Shown one piece after another: positions 43,870-52,490 of a stretch of 64,000 nucleotides of DNA (position 1 is its first letter; each line of letters opens with the position of its first letter). The translations under genes were made by a program, and so were the position numbers. Below the pieces are notes generated by a model. The model ran no database searches. It was given only the letters and a program-made list of their open reading frames with translations, and was not told where the DNA came from. The stretch covers positions 1-64,000 of the forward strand of contig CAMXPV010000012.1 of NCBI GenBank assembly GCA_947245585.1, in the 5' to 3' direction. This stretch comes from an uncultured Lachnospiraceae bacterium (GTDB lineage: Bacteria > Bacillota > Clostridia > Lachnospirales > Lachnospiraceae).

Positions 43870-45096
43870 ATGCAGAAAAAAATGATGATTCTGGGAGCCA
43901 GTGCGTTACAGGTTCCCGCCATAAAAAAGGCGAAAGAATTGGGCTACCAGATCATTCTGGTGGATTATGACGAGAACGCGGTGGGATTTGCACTGGCTGA
44001 TGTGAAACTGGTGGTCAGCACCCTGGATCAGGAGGAGGTTTACCGACAGGCGCTCTTGTATGAGCCGGATGTGGTGATTACCTCCACCAGCGACGGCCCT
44101 GTGCGGACGGCGGCCTATGTCAATGAAAAGCTTGGGAAACGGCCAGATTTATCTTATGAAAATTCTCTTTGCGCTACGATAAAGAGCAATATGAGAGAAC
44201 GCTTGCAAAAGTGCGGCGTACCCATACCGGAATTTTATGCGGCAGCGGATTTTGAGGATTTTTCAAGGGCGGTCGATCGGTTGGACGGACGCTGTATTGT
44301 GAAGCCTGCGGACAATGCGGGGAGCCGGGGCGTGGTTCTTTTGGATGCCAAAAAGGCGGAAATGGAACCGGAGGATTTCCATGCGGTAAAGGAGCGCGTT
44401 TATCGTTATAGCCGTGAAAATTCCAGAGGCGGTACGGTGATGGTGGAGGAATACATGGAGGGCCCGGAGGTCAGCGTGGAAATTATGGTGGTGGAAGGGG
44501 AGCCCCATATTCTTGCGATTACCGATAAGTATATCACGCCGCCGCCTTATTTTGTGGAGTTGGCGCACTGTGAGCCCAGCAGGCTGGACGCAGAGGTACA
44601 GGATCAGATAGGGGAAGTGGCGGCGCAGGCGGTGCGGGCTGTGGGCATTGAGAATGCGCCGGCCCACGTGGAGATAAAAGTGACAAAGAACGGGCCCAAG
44701 ATCGTGGAACTGGCGGCAAGGCTTGGCGGTGATTTTATCACATCCAGATTGGTTCCTCTTTCCACAGGAATTGATATGGTGGGAGCGTCCGTGATTCTGG
44801 CGACGGGAGAACAACCGGAATTGACCCCGGCGAGGAAGAAAGGCGCGGCGATCCACTTTATTCACGCCAAAGAGGGGCAGCAGGGCGTGATTAAAAACAT
44901 AACCGTGCCGGAGACGCTTTATCAGGCGGAGGGCGTGGAGGAGATTGCGCTGTACAAAAAGCCCGGTGAGAATGTGCAAGGAACGCACTCCAGCAACGAT
45001 AGACTGGGCCATGTGATCACAGTAGGGGAAACTGCAAAGGAGGCCATGGAGCGCGGAGAATGGGCGCTTTCGCAGATCAGGGTGGAAATCCTGTGA
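43870..45096 (+). CDS. ATP-grasp domain protein
   Basis: 408 aa. N-terminal Rossmann-like pre-ATP domain (MMILGASALQVPAIKKAKEL). Central ATP-grasp fold: GRCIVKPADNAGSRGV and GGTVMVEEYMEGPEVSVEI, with Mg/ATP residues in KIVELAARLGGDFI. C-terminal domain ~90 aa. ATP-grasp ligases couple a carboxylate to an amine or similar nucleophile via an acyl phosphate. Next to pseI it could ligate an amino acid or another acid onto the sugar, or act on the nonulosonate carboxyl (inference). 3-nt gap to pseI. Confidence 0.82.
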   Translation: MQKKMMILGASALQVPAIKKAKELGYQIILVDYDENAVGFALADVKLVVSTLDQEEVYRQALLYEPDVVITSTSDGPVRTAAYVNEKLGKRPDLSYENSLCATIKSNMRERLQKCGVPIPEFYAAADFEDFSRAVDRLDGRCIVKPADNAGSRGVVLLDAKKAEMEPEDFHAVKERVYRYSRENSRGGTVMVEEYMEGPEVSVEIMVVEGEPHILAITDKYITPPPYFVELAHCEPSRLDAEVQDQIGEVAAQAVRAVGIENAPAHVEIKVTKNGPKIVELAARLGGDFITSRLVPLSTGIDMVGASVILATGEQPELTPARKKGAAIHFIHAKEGQQGVIKNITVPETLYQAEGVEEIALYKKPGENVQGTHSSNDRLGHVITVGETAKEAMERGEWALSQIRVEIL

Positions 45097-45120
45097 AAAA
45101 GCACATGGAAATATTCCGAA

Positions 45121-46206
45121 ATGGGGCGTATGATGAAAGATCGAATTTATGTCTGCCACACGTACTATCATGTGTATGTGGCGTGCTTGAAGGAACTGAA
45201 TCTGGCGCGGGATGAACGCGGAAACGCCACTCTTGTGATGAGCACCATGTCCAATGATTTCGGGGATTTGAAGGAGCGGGCTTTGGCCTGCGGACTCTTT
45301 GAGGCGGTGTATATGTTCGAGGAAAAAGAGGATGTGAACTTCCCTGAGATTATGAAATATCATGTGGACAGGGGAAATCTTTTTTTCAATCTGCTTGCCC
45401 GCATCCGTTACACAAAGCTTTTGGGCAGAGCGCAGGAGCCCTATGTGCCGGTGGATTTTAAAGCGTACAGGGATATCTATGTTTTTTGCGACTCCGATCC
45501 CATCGGTTATTATCTGAGTTATAAAAAAATCCATTACCATGCGTTGGAGGACGGGCTTGACTGTATCAGCACCTATGATACCGCCCGCTACGATAACAGG
45601 GGACATTTTAAATTAAAGGCCTTTCTCGCTTCCCTGAACCTGATTTTCATTCAAAACGGATGGGGAAAATATTGTCTTGATATGGAGGTCAACGATATCT
45701 CCATTCTGCCTTATCCGTGCCCCAAATATATTGAGAAGCCCAGACAGGAGCTGACCGAGCGGCTGACAAGGGAAGACCGGGCGATGTTGGTGCGGCTTTT
45801 TGTGGCGAATATAGAAGAAATTAAGGAAAAGCTCGCCACTGGCAGGGAAAATGTGCTTCTTTTGACGGAGCCTTTGTGTGAACTGCCGGTTCGGGAAAGG
45901 ATTTTTCAGGATTGCATTGACTTATATGGTCAAATAGATGGAAAGGAGTCGGTGGTTTTGATTAAGCCCCATCCGAGAGATCTGTTGGATTATGAAACCC
46001 TCTTTTCGGAGCACATCGTTCTTGACCGGAAGTTTCCGATGGAGGTGTTAAATTATATTGAAGGACTGCAGTTTCGACGTGTGATCTCTGTTTTTACGGT
46101 GGTGCGCAATATTCAGTTTGCCGAGGAGATCGTTTATCTGGGAGAAGATTTTATGGACAAGTACGAAGACCCAAGACTGCACCGGCAGAATGAAGACATC
46201 TATTAA
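45121..46206 (+). CDS. GT52-like (sialyltransferase-type) glycosyltransferase
   Basis: 361 aa. It begins MMKDRIYVCHTYYHVYVACL, then VFCDSDPIGYYLSYKKIHYH, LEDGLDCISTYDTARYDNRG and ESVVLIKPHPRDLLDYE. The early TYYHVY and the late KPHPRD strings resemble GT52-type CMP-sialic acid transferases and poly-sialyltransferase-like GT-B enzymes. Coming right after the CMP-nonulosonate genes, it is the best candidate for the pseudaminyl transferase (inference). Start uncertain among ATGs at 45121, 45130 and 45133. Followed by the structured intergenic element. Confidence 0.68.
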   Translation: MGRMMKDRIYVCHTYYHVYVACLKELNLARDERGNATLVMSTMSNDFGDLKERALACGLFEAVYMFEEKEDVNFPEIMKYHVDRGNLFFNLLARIRYTKLLGRAQEPYVPVDFKAYRDIYVFCDSDPIGYYLSYKKIHYHALEDGLDCISTYDTARYDNRGHFKLKAFLASLNLIFIQNGWGKYCLDMEVNDISILPYPCPKYIEKPRQELTERLTREDRAMLVRLFVANIEEIKEKLATGRENVLLLTEPLCELPVRERIFQDCIDLYGQIDGKESVVLIKPHPRDLLDYETLFSEHIVLDRKFPMEVLNYIEGLQFRRVISVFTVVRNIQFAEEIVYLGEDFMDKYEDPRLHRQNEDIY

Positions 46207-46242
46207 CAGTTTGCGTGAAATGCGCTCCTGTGGTAAGATAAT

Positions 46243-46403
46243 CAACAGTTCAGCCAGACTGAATCTGTATCGCAAATTGTGCTTGCAGAAATTTGCAATG
46301 CAGATGATAGTCTGAGGGAATGCCCGCTTATGAGCAAAAAGAGCTGCGGAGCAGCGGAAAGCGACAAAGTCGCGTTTTGCGAATGGCATGAGCTGAACTG
46401 TTG
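46243..46403 (+). other. Multibranched inverted-repeat element, candidate structured RNA or MITE
   Basis: The 221-bp gap before the ABC transporter gene is filled by a highly ordered fold. The outer stem is perfect over 12 bp: CAACAGTTCAGC (46243-46254) / GCTGAACTGTTG (46392-46403). Arm 1 (46255-46314) is a long hairpin: CAGACT/AGTCTG, ATCTGTAT/ATGCAGAT, GCAAATT/AATTTGC. Arm 2 (46320-46389) is closed by ATGCC/GGCAT and GCAAAA/TTTTGC and carries two side hairpins, GCTGC-GGA-GCAGC (46343-46355) and GCGAC-AAA-GTCGC (46361-46373). No coding potential is seen inside. It ends about 25 nt before the next start. No other copy was noticed in this window. Confidence 0.7.
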
Positions 46404-46427
46404 TATATAAAGAAAAGGAAACACGGT

Positions 46428-48182
46428 ATGCTTAAGATTTTAAAGAAAATGAATCTTCTGTTGGATGCCAGGCAGAAGCGGACTATGGTGGCGCTTATCT
46501 TTATGATGTTGATCGGCGGTGTGTTGGAAAGCCTGGGAATTTCCATGATTGTGCCTATTGTGACTGTGGTAATGGATCCGGCGGCGGTGCAGGAAAATGA
46601 GCTGCTCTCTTCCATCTATTCGGTGATGGGGATGAAGAGCAACACGGAGTTTGCCATGTTTGCACTGCTTGCCTTTGTGGGAATGACGGTTGTGAAAAAC
46701 ATTTATCTGTTCTTCCAACAAAAAATGCAGCTTCGTTTTGTCTACACGAACCAGTTTGCGACATCCAGACGCATGATGATCAACTTTATGCAGAGGCCCT
46801 ATGAGTATTATCTGAATGCGGATACTTCTGTCATCCAGAGAAACATCACTTCCGATGTAAATAATATGTACGGCTTGATTTTAAGCTGTCTGCAGCTTTT
46901 CAGCGAGTGTATCGTTTTCGCCTGTCTGGTGGTTGTTTTGTTCATTTATTCGGATCCGATGATGATCATGTTGGTGGCGGCGCTCATGGTGATCCTGCTT
47001 TTTGTGATTAAGAAGGTATTAAAACCCATTATGATCAGGGCGGGACAGGACAATCAGGATTTTTACAGCGGTTTGTACAAGTGGATTGAGCAGTCCGTGA
47101 TGGGAATTAAGGAGATCAAGATCGGCTGTAAAGAAAATTACTTTATCAACGAGTATGCGAAATGCGGCGAGGGCTACGTCAACTCCGTGCAGAAGTATAA
47201 TCTATTCAATGCGACACCGAGACTTTTGATTGAGACGGTGTGTATTGCGGGAATGATAGGATATTTTGTCCTGATCATCGGGCAGGGCGTGCAGATGAAA
47301 GATCTGCTTCCACAGCTCTCGGCCCTTGGGGTGGCGGCTATGAGGCTGCTTCCCAGCGTAAACAGAATCAATAATTACCAGACTTCGATTTCTTATTTTG
47401 AACCTTTCTTTATGGGGGTCAGCGATAATTTACAGGAAGAGATTCACGACAGGGCGGTGACTTACGATCCGGAAGCCTACAGAAAGAAAGAGAATGTGGA
47501 AAAACTGCCTGTAAAGAAAGAAATTCGACTGGAAGATATCACCTATAAGTATCCGAATACGGAGACATATATCTTTGACCATGCGGATATGAAGATACCG
47601 ATCGGCGCATCCGTGGGTATTGTGGGTGTTACGGGCGCGGGAAAGACGACGATTGTGGATATTTTGTTAGGACTTCTGCAGATGGAGAGCGGCCGTATTT
47701 TGGCAGACGGCGCGGATGTCAGCGAAAACTATGCGGGGTGGTTGAAAAACATCGGCTATATTCCGCAGACCATTTTTATGATAGACGATTCCATCCGTAA
47801 AAATGTGGCCTTTGGCGTGCCGGAGGAGGAGATTGACGACAAAAAGGTGTGGCGTGCCCTTGAGGAGGCGGCTCTCGACGACTTTGTAAAGAGTCTGCCG
47901 GATGGCGTAGAGACTGGGATCGGGGAGCGGGGCATCCGTATTTCCGGCGGTCAAAGACAGCGAATCAGCATTGCCAGGGCGCTCTATGAAGACCCGGAGG
48001 TGCTTGTGTTGGATGAGGCGACTTCCGCCCTTGACAATGAGACTGAGGCGGCCATCATGGATTCCATCAACAGGCTGCACGGGAGGAAGACGCTGGTTAT
48101 TATTGCCCACAGATTACAGACCATAGAGAAATGTGATATGGTGTACCGGGTTCAGGCGGGGAAAATTTCCCGCGAGAGATAG
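46428..48182 (+). CDS. ABC transporter, fused permease/ATPase (PglK-like flippase)
   Basis: 584-aa half-transporter: 6-helix membrane domain (~1-330), then the nucleotide-binding domain. Walker A GVTGAGKTTIVD (Lys406), Q-loop YIPQTIFMIDDSI, signature ISGGQRQRISIARAL, Walker B VLVLDEATSALD and H-loop IIAHRLQTIEKCDM are all intact, so it should work as a homodimer. Its look and place resemble PglK, which flips lipid-linked oligosaccharides. It could therefore move the undecaprenyl-linked repeat unit in place of Wzx; no Wzx is seen in the window. Start chosen at 46428, after AAAGGAAA. Confidence 0.87.
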   Translation: MLKILKKMNLLLDARQKRTMVALIFMMLIGGVLESLGISMIVPIVTVVMDPAAVQENELLSSIYSVMGMKSNTEFAMFALLAFVGMTVVKNIYLFFQQKMQLRFVYTNQFATSRRMMINFMQRPYEYYLNADTSVIQRNITSDVNNMYGLILSCLQLFSECIVFACLVVVLFIYSDPMMIMLVAALMVILLFVIKKVLKPIMIRAGQDNQDFYSGLYKWIEQSVMGIKEIKIGCKENYFINEYAKCGEGYVNSVQKYNLFNATPRLLIETVCIAGMIGYFVLIIGQGVQMKDLLPQLSALGVAAMRLLPSVNRINNYQTSISYFEPFFMGVSDNLQEEIHDRAVTYDPEAYRKKENVEKLPVKKEIRLEDITYKYPNTETYIFDHADMKIPIGASVGIVGVTGAGKTTIVDILLGLLQMESGRILADGADVSENYAGWLKNIGYIPQTIFMIDDSIRKNVAFGVPEEEIDDKKVWRALEEAALDDFVKSLPDGVETGIGERGIRISGGQRQRISIARALYEDPEVLVLDEATSALDNETEAAIMDSINRLHGRKTLVIIAHRLQTIEKCDMVYRVQAGKISRER

Positions 48183-48236
48183 GACGGGGAAAGGATGAGC
48201 AGGAAATTATCCCCGGGAAAATTTCCAAGGAGAGAT
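48159..48236 (+). repeat. Short near-duplicate spanning the ABC-gtrA junction
   Basis: GGGAAAATTTCC-NNN-GAGAGAT occurs at 48159-48180 (end of the ABC gene) and at 48215-48236 (19 of 22 identical). The second copy contains the AAGGAG used by the gtrA-like gene. Confidence 0.5.
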
Positions 48237-48240
48237 GAAT

Positions 48241-48681
48241 ATGAAAAAATTATGGGATTTCGGATGGGGAATGTACAAGAAGCATGAGGAGGGAATCAAT
48301 TATCTGATTTTCGGTTTCCTCGCCTTTGTGTTAAACTATATTTTATATTTTTTGTTTGCGGATGCGATTGCGATGCACTATATGGCGGCTACGGTGCTGT
48401 CATGGGTGCTGACGGTGGTGTTTGCCTATTGGACGAACAGAACGTTTGTATTTAAGAGTCAGAATAAGGAAGTGGGCGCTGTCTGGAAAGAGTTTGTCTC
48501 CTTTATCGGCGCGAGGGTGGCCACGGAAGTGCTCGAAGTTGTCATGATGTATGTGATGGTGGATGTCTGTTCCATTAACGATAAGGTATCCAAACTGGTC
48601 TGTCAGACCATTGTGATTCTGGCAAACTATGTGCTCAGCAAGATTTGGATTTTCAAGGACACCTCAAAAAAGGCAGATTGA
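48241..48681 (+). CDS. GtrA-family membrane protein
   Basis: 146 aa, 4 hydrophobic segments: GINYLIFGFLAFVLNYILYF, ATVLSWVLTVVFAYWTNRTF (GtrA signature region), ATEVLEVVMMYVMVDVC and a final helix ending in KIWIFKD. GtrA proteins are thought to flip polyprenyl-phosphate sugars for O-antigen or wall glycan modification. This one could serve the GtrB-like proteins at 20.9 and 57.5 kb. Start at 48241, with AAGGAG 8 nt upstream; 48235 is too close to the SD. The SD lies in a 22-nt near-duplicate of the previous gene's end. Confidence 0.88.
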   Translation: MKKLWDFGWGMYKKHEEGINYLIFGFLAFVLNYILYFLFADAIAMHYMAATVLSWVLTVVFAYWTNRTFVFKSQNKEVGAVWKEFVSFIGARVATEVLEVVMMYVMVDVCSINDKVSKLVCQTIVILANYVLSKIWIFKDTSKKAD

Positions 48682-48749
48682 TGCGCGGAGGGGAACCATA
48701 CAGACCGTGGCGCGCACAGATGAGGATTGGATAAAGAAGGGACAGGCGT

Positions 48750-49838
48750 ATGGGAGTGGGAAATAAGAGACAGGCGAATTTTGAGCTGCTTCGCATTGTG
48801 GCGATGCTTATGATTATCACGCTTCACTATCTGGTGAAGGGCGGGGTTATTGCAGCTTCCAATGTCCCTCTGGTGATAAAGGAAAATCCCACAGGCGCTT
48901 TTGCATGGCTGATTGAGGCCTTCTGTATTGTAGCTGTGAATTGTTACGTGTTGATCAGCGGATATTTTGGCGTAGAATCTGTGTGGAAGCCGGGAAGAGT
49001 GATTTCTCTGCTTTGTCAGGTTCTTTTTTATTCTCTGTCGGTTCCCTGCGTTTTGCTTCTGATTGGTGCAGAATCCGCAAAGAAAATGGAGCTTTATGAC
49101 TGGATTGACTGTGTGCTGCCGATCGAGACGGAGCACTATTGGTTTGCGACCGCCTATCTGATTATGTACCTCTTTGCGCCCCTTCTGTCGATCGGTATCC
49201 GGCAGATGGAAAAGCGGCAGCTTCAGCTTGTGATCGTGTTTCTTCTTGGCTTCTTCTCGCTAGGAAAAACCATCTTTCCAGTATATCTTGTGACAGACCG
49301 GAGCGGTTATGATTTTGGGTGGCTTATGTGTTTGTTTGTGGTGGCAGGGTATATCAGAATGTATGGGATTCCATGGTTGGAAAAACTGTCTCATGCGGCC
49401 GCGGCGTATCTTCTTTCTAGCTTCGGGATATGGCTGTTTGCGCTGTTTGTGAATCTGGCGGCAAGCAAATTCGATGTGTCGTTTATTCATTATATAAACA
49501 TGCTCTATGCTTATAATCATTTACTGTGCCTGATCAGTGCGGTCGCCCTGTTTTATCTGTTTAAGAATCTGCGGATCAGGGAGGGGCGTTTTGCCGGCGC
49601 GGTGAGAAGGCTTGCGCCCTATACTTTTGGGGTATACCTTTTGCATGAACACAATCTGGTGCGCTATGAATGGATGACATGGCTTGGCGTGGAGAAGGTA
49701 AATGAGAGCTTTTGGTTCATACCACACATGATTGGCTGCGTGCTGCTTGTGTATGTGATCGGCACAGCGGTGGATGCGGCGCGGGCGTGGCTGTTTGCGC
49801 GGGTAACTGCTGCGGTTCGGGGAGGCAGAAAACAATGA
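48750..49838 (+). CDS. Acyltransferase family 3 membrane protein
   Basis: 362 aa with about 10 hydrophobic segments. N-terminal NFELLRIVAMLMIITLHYLV contains the conserved acyltransferase-3 RxxA...H pattern, with His in TLHY. LLHEHNLVRYEWMTW is near the C-terminus. These integral membrane O-acyltransferases acetylate exported sugars. It probably decorates the glycan with O-acetyl groups. RBS AAGGGA. Its stop overlaps the next ATG. Confidence 0.88.
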   Translation: MGVGNKRQANFELLRIVAMLMIITLHYLVKGGVIAASNVPLVIKENPTGAFAWLIEAFCIVAVNCYVLISGYFGVESVWKPGRVISLLCQVLFYSLSVPCVLLLIGAESAKKMELYDWIDCVLPIETEHYWFATAYLIMYLFAPLLSIGIRQMEKRQLQLVIVFLLGFFSLGKTIFPVYLVTDRSGYDFGWLMCLFVVAGYIRMYGIPWLEKLSHAAAAYLLSSFGIWLFALFVNLAASKFDVSFIHYINMLYAYNHLLCLISAVALFYLFKNLRIREGRFAGAVRRLAPYTFGVYLLHEHNLVRYEWMTWLGVEKVNESFWFIPHMIGCVLLVYVIGTAVDAARAWLFARVTAAVRGGRKQ

Positions 49839-50350
49839 TGGTAAGAGCTTATCGGAAACAGGATATTCCCGCTATGATTTCTATTTGGAATGAAGTGGTG
49901 GAGGAGGGGATTGCCTTTCCTCAGGAGGAGCTTCTGGAGAAAAAGACAGGGGCTGCTTTTTTTGCGGAACAAAGTTTTTGCGGCGTGGCGGAGAAAGAAG
50001 AAAGCGGGGAAATTTTGGGATTATATATTCTGCATCCGAACAATGTGGGAAGATGCGGGCACATCTGCAATGCAAGCTACGCGGTAGCTTCGGCAAGCAG
50101 GGGATTGCATATCGGAGAGAAGTTAGTATTGGACTGTATCGGGCAGGCACGTCGGATCGGCTTCCGGGTGTTGCAGTTTAATGCGGTTGTGGCCTCCAAC
50201 ATCCATGCCAGACATCTGTATGAGAGAATCGGTTTTACACAGCTTGGCACGATTCCGGGCGGGTTTCGGATGAAAGACGGGCATTATGAAGACATCTGTC
50301 CGTATTATATCACGTTAGCAGGAAATCAAGCGGCTGCGAAGCAGATATAA
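49835..50350 (+). CDS. GNAT N-acetyltransferase
   Basis: 171 aa. GNAT motifs: MVRAYRKQDIPAMISIWNEV at the start, YAVASASRGLHIGEKLVLDC (acetyl-CoA loop region, here with an R/QxxGxG/A variant SRGLHIGEK) and FNAVVASNIHARHLYERIGF. Most like the amino acid N-acyltransferase/Pat-type group. Coupled to the membrane acyltransferase by an ATGA overlap. It could acetylate an amino-sugar precursor, but its family placement does not point clearly to PseH. Confidence 0.82.
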   Translation: MMVRAYRKQDIPAMISIWNEVVEEGIAFPQEELLEKKTGAAFFAEQSFCGVAEKEESGEILGLYILHPNNVGRCGHICNASYAVASASRGLHIGEKLVLDCIGQARRIGFRVLQFNAVVASNIHARHLYERIGFTQLGTIPGGFRMKDGHYEDICPYYITLAGNQAAAKQI

Positions 50351-50363
50351 GAAAGGAAACAAC

Positions 50364-52346
50364 GTGGGCATTTACCGTAAATATCAAAATTTCATAGAAA
50401 AATTATGTTTTCCGGTGATTCTATTGCTGTACCCGTTTCTCATTGTCAATCAGGGACTGGATGTGGCGGATTCCACGTACAGCCTGACGAATTTCCAGTA
50501 TTTTGGCTCCATGGACGGCACCTGGATGGTGGCCACCTTCCTGTCCAACGCGGCGGGGTGGCTCTTGATGCACCTCCCCTTCGGGGAAACGCTGCTCGGC
50601 ATGAAATGTTATACCGTGTTGGTGCAGTCTGCGACGGCGCTTATGGTTTATTTCGGATTGCGGAAAAAAATAGCCGCGCCGCTTTTGTTTTTAGGAGAAT
50701 TTCTTGCGCTAGGGCTTTGTTGGTGTCCCTCCACGATCCTGTACAATTACCTCACGTATCTGCTGATGATGGCGGGGATTCTCTTGCTTTACCGGGGGAT
50801 TACGGGCGGTGAAGCGGCAAAAACGTTTTCGGGGGATGTGAAAAAACGGCGGCTGTGTTTTATTGCGGCAGGGATCTGTCTTGGCGCCAATGTGGCGGTG
50901 CGGATGCCGAATGTGGTGCAGGCGGCTTTTATTCTGGCTGTGTGGTACGGGATTGTGCTGATGTGTAAGCCAGGAGACGGCAAGACGGCAGGAGAAATGC
51001 CGACGGCCGATCCGGGAAACGCGGAAAGGCGGCCGCTACTGTGGCGGGAGCTTTTTAGGGTTACCGGGTGGTGCCTGTCGGGCTATGTGATCGGCTTTGG
51101 CCTGCCTCTTGCGGCGATCTGCATTCGGTATGGCGTATCAGCCTATCCGGATATGATTTATACGATGTTTGCCATGACCGAACAGGCTGTGGATTATAAA
51201 CCCACATCTATGCTGACGGGGATGTTTGGCGATTATGGGAAGGGTTTGTATTGGCTTTCGTTTGCGGGAGTATGTGCGGCGGCGGCAGGCTTTGCGTTCT
51301 GGGTGCGGGAGCGGAAATATGGTGCGGGAAAGGCTGATGGTCTTTCGGAAGGGCGGGACGCTTATAGAATAACGGGCGTGATTATAAAAACGGCTTATGT
51401 GCTGCTTTTATTCGTGCTTCTCCGGTTCTATTGGGGCAGGGGAATGTTTCATTTCCGTTACTATGAGTACGGCAACGGCAGTATCTATTATCCGGCGGTG
51501 CTGTTGCTTCTGGCGGCGATTGCGGCGGCGGTGCTTTGCCTGACGGGCAGGAAGGTGTGCGCGGAGCAGAAGATACTGGCGGCTCTTGTGCTCTTGCAGA
51601 TATTCCTGACACCGCTTGGCAGCAATAACGATCTGTATCCGATTATTAACAATCTGTTTCTGGCGGTGCCTTTTTTGCTGTGGGCAGTGTGGAACCGGTG
51701 TGTGTGCCATCGCGCAGAAGGCGCGGCGGTTGGCGGTGCAGGGAGTGAGAAGGCCAGCCGGACGCAAAAATACGATTTTTTGTGGATGGCGCCTTTTTGC
51801 GGCTTGGTGGCGTTTATTCTGGTGCAGAGCATCGGTTCCCATGCCAATTTTGTCTTCCAGGACGGCATTTACGGGGAGCCTCGTAAGATGTGCGTAAAGA
51901 TACCGGAAAAAGCGGCGGGGGTTTACACGAATCTGGAAAATGGCGCGCTGTTGGAAGAATTGTCTGCCTTTGTAAAAGAAGAAGGGCTGACGGGCAGGGA
52001 AATGATTACCTATGGCGAGCTGCCGGGTCTTTTCTATCTGCTCGATATGCCGCCGGCTCTCTCTACAGGCTGGCCTGATCTGACATCCTACCGCATGACA
52101 GAGTATATGCGGGATCTGGCGGCTTTGGAGGCGGAAGTCGTGGCGGGGAAAGAAGCGCCGGTTATTATCGTCTCTTCTGCGGTGGCGGCTTACTGGAGCG
52201 ATGACGGTGAGGCCATCAGTTGGTTTGGTGTGGATATGGAGAAGATGGCCGCAGATGAAAAATTGCGGATTCTGGGGAAATGGGTTAGAGATTACGGTTA
52301 TACGGAACGGTTCGGGAACGCGCGGTATGTGGTTTATGTAAAATAA
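50364..52346 (+). CDS. Large polytopic membrane protein of the glycan locus
   Basis: 660 aa, GTG start after AAAGGAAAC. About 11-12 membrane segments (~15-510) and a soluble C-terminal domain (~520-660) ending in RFGNARYVVYVK. An early outer loop, VNQGLDVADSTYSLTNFQYF, carries an Asp-containing motif as in GT-C proteins. No named family recognised with certainty. It probably transfers or modifies lipid-linked sugars at the outer face (inference). It is followed by a palindrome and promoter for a separate gene. Confidence 0.65.
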   Translation: MGIYRKYQNFIEKLCFPVILLLYPFLIVNQGLDVADSTYSLTNFQYFGSMDGTWMVATFLSNAAGWLLMHLPFGETLLGMKCYTVLVQSATALMVYFGLRKKIAAPLLFLGEFLALGLCWCPSTILYNYLTYLLMMAGILLLYRGITGGEAAKTFSGDVKKRRLCFIAAGICLGANVAVRMPNVVQAAFILAVWYGIVLMCKPGDGKTAGEMPTADPGNAERRPLLWRELFRVTGWCLSGYVIGFGLPLAAICIRYGVSAYPDMIYTMFAMTEQAVDYKPTSMLTGMFGDYGKGLYWLSFAGVCAAAAGFAFWVRERKYGAGKADGLSEGRDAYRITGVIIKTAYVLLLFVLLRFYWGRGMFHFRYYEYGNGSIYYPAVLLLLAAIAAAVLCLTGRKVCAEQKILAALVLLQIFLTPLGSNNDLYPIINNLFLAVPFLLWAVWNRCVCHRAEGAAVGGAGSEKASRTQKYDFLWMAPFCGLVAFILVQSIGSHANFVFQDGIYGEPRKMCVKIPEKAAGVYTNLENGALLEELSAFVKEEGLTGREMITYGELPGLFYLLDMPPALSTGWPDLTSYRMTEYMRDLAALEAEVVAGKEAPVIIVSSAVAAYWSDDGEAISWFGVDMEKMAADEKLRILGKWVRDYGYTERFGNARYVVYVK

Positions 52347-52385
52347 AGGGAACGATTCAGGGAAACGGGATTAAAAAGTTATGAA

Positions 52386-52441
52386 TACAAACATTATGTT
52401 TTGGAACATAATGTTTACAAACATATAATATGTGGTATACT
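52386..52441 (+). promoter_or_regulatory. Promoter with palindromic operator before the ATPase gene
   Basis: -35 TTTACA (52414-52419), 16-nt spacer, -10 TATACT (52436-52441) preceded by TGTGG. Overlapping its upstream edge is the perfect 10-bp palindrome AAACATTATG (52389-52398) / CATAATGTTT (52407-52416). A TACAAACAT direct repeat lies at 52386 and 52416, giving three similar half-sites. This looks like an operator for a dimeric repressor. Confidence 0.55.
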
Positions 52442-52490
52442 CTTTATAAGGACGATCAATAGACAGGAGAGCGAACGATCGGGAGGGTAT

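Noticed and set aside
44263-45606. Long (447-codon) minus-strand open frame over the ATP-grasp and GT52-like genes
   Set aside because: It is antisense to two well-supported genes, has a His/Arg-rich composition typical of shadow frames and no domain or RBS.
49835-50350. GNAT gene as PseH
   Set aside because: It resembles Pat/amino-acid acyltransferases more than the WRN-type PseH group; the gene at 57012 fits better.
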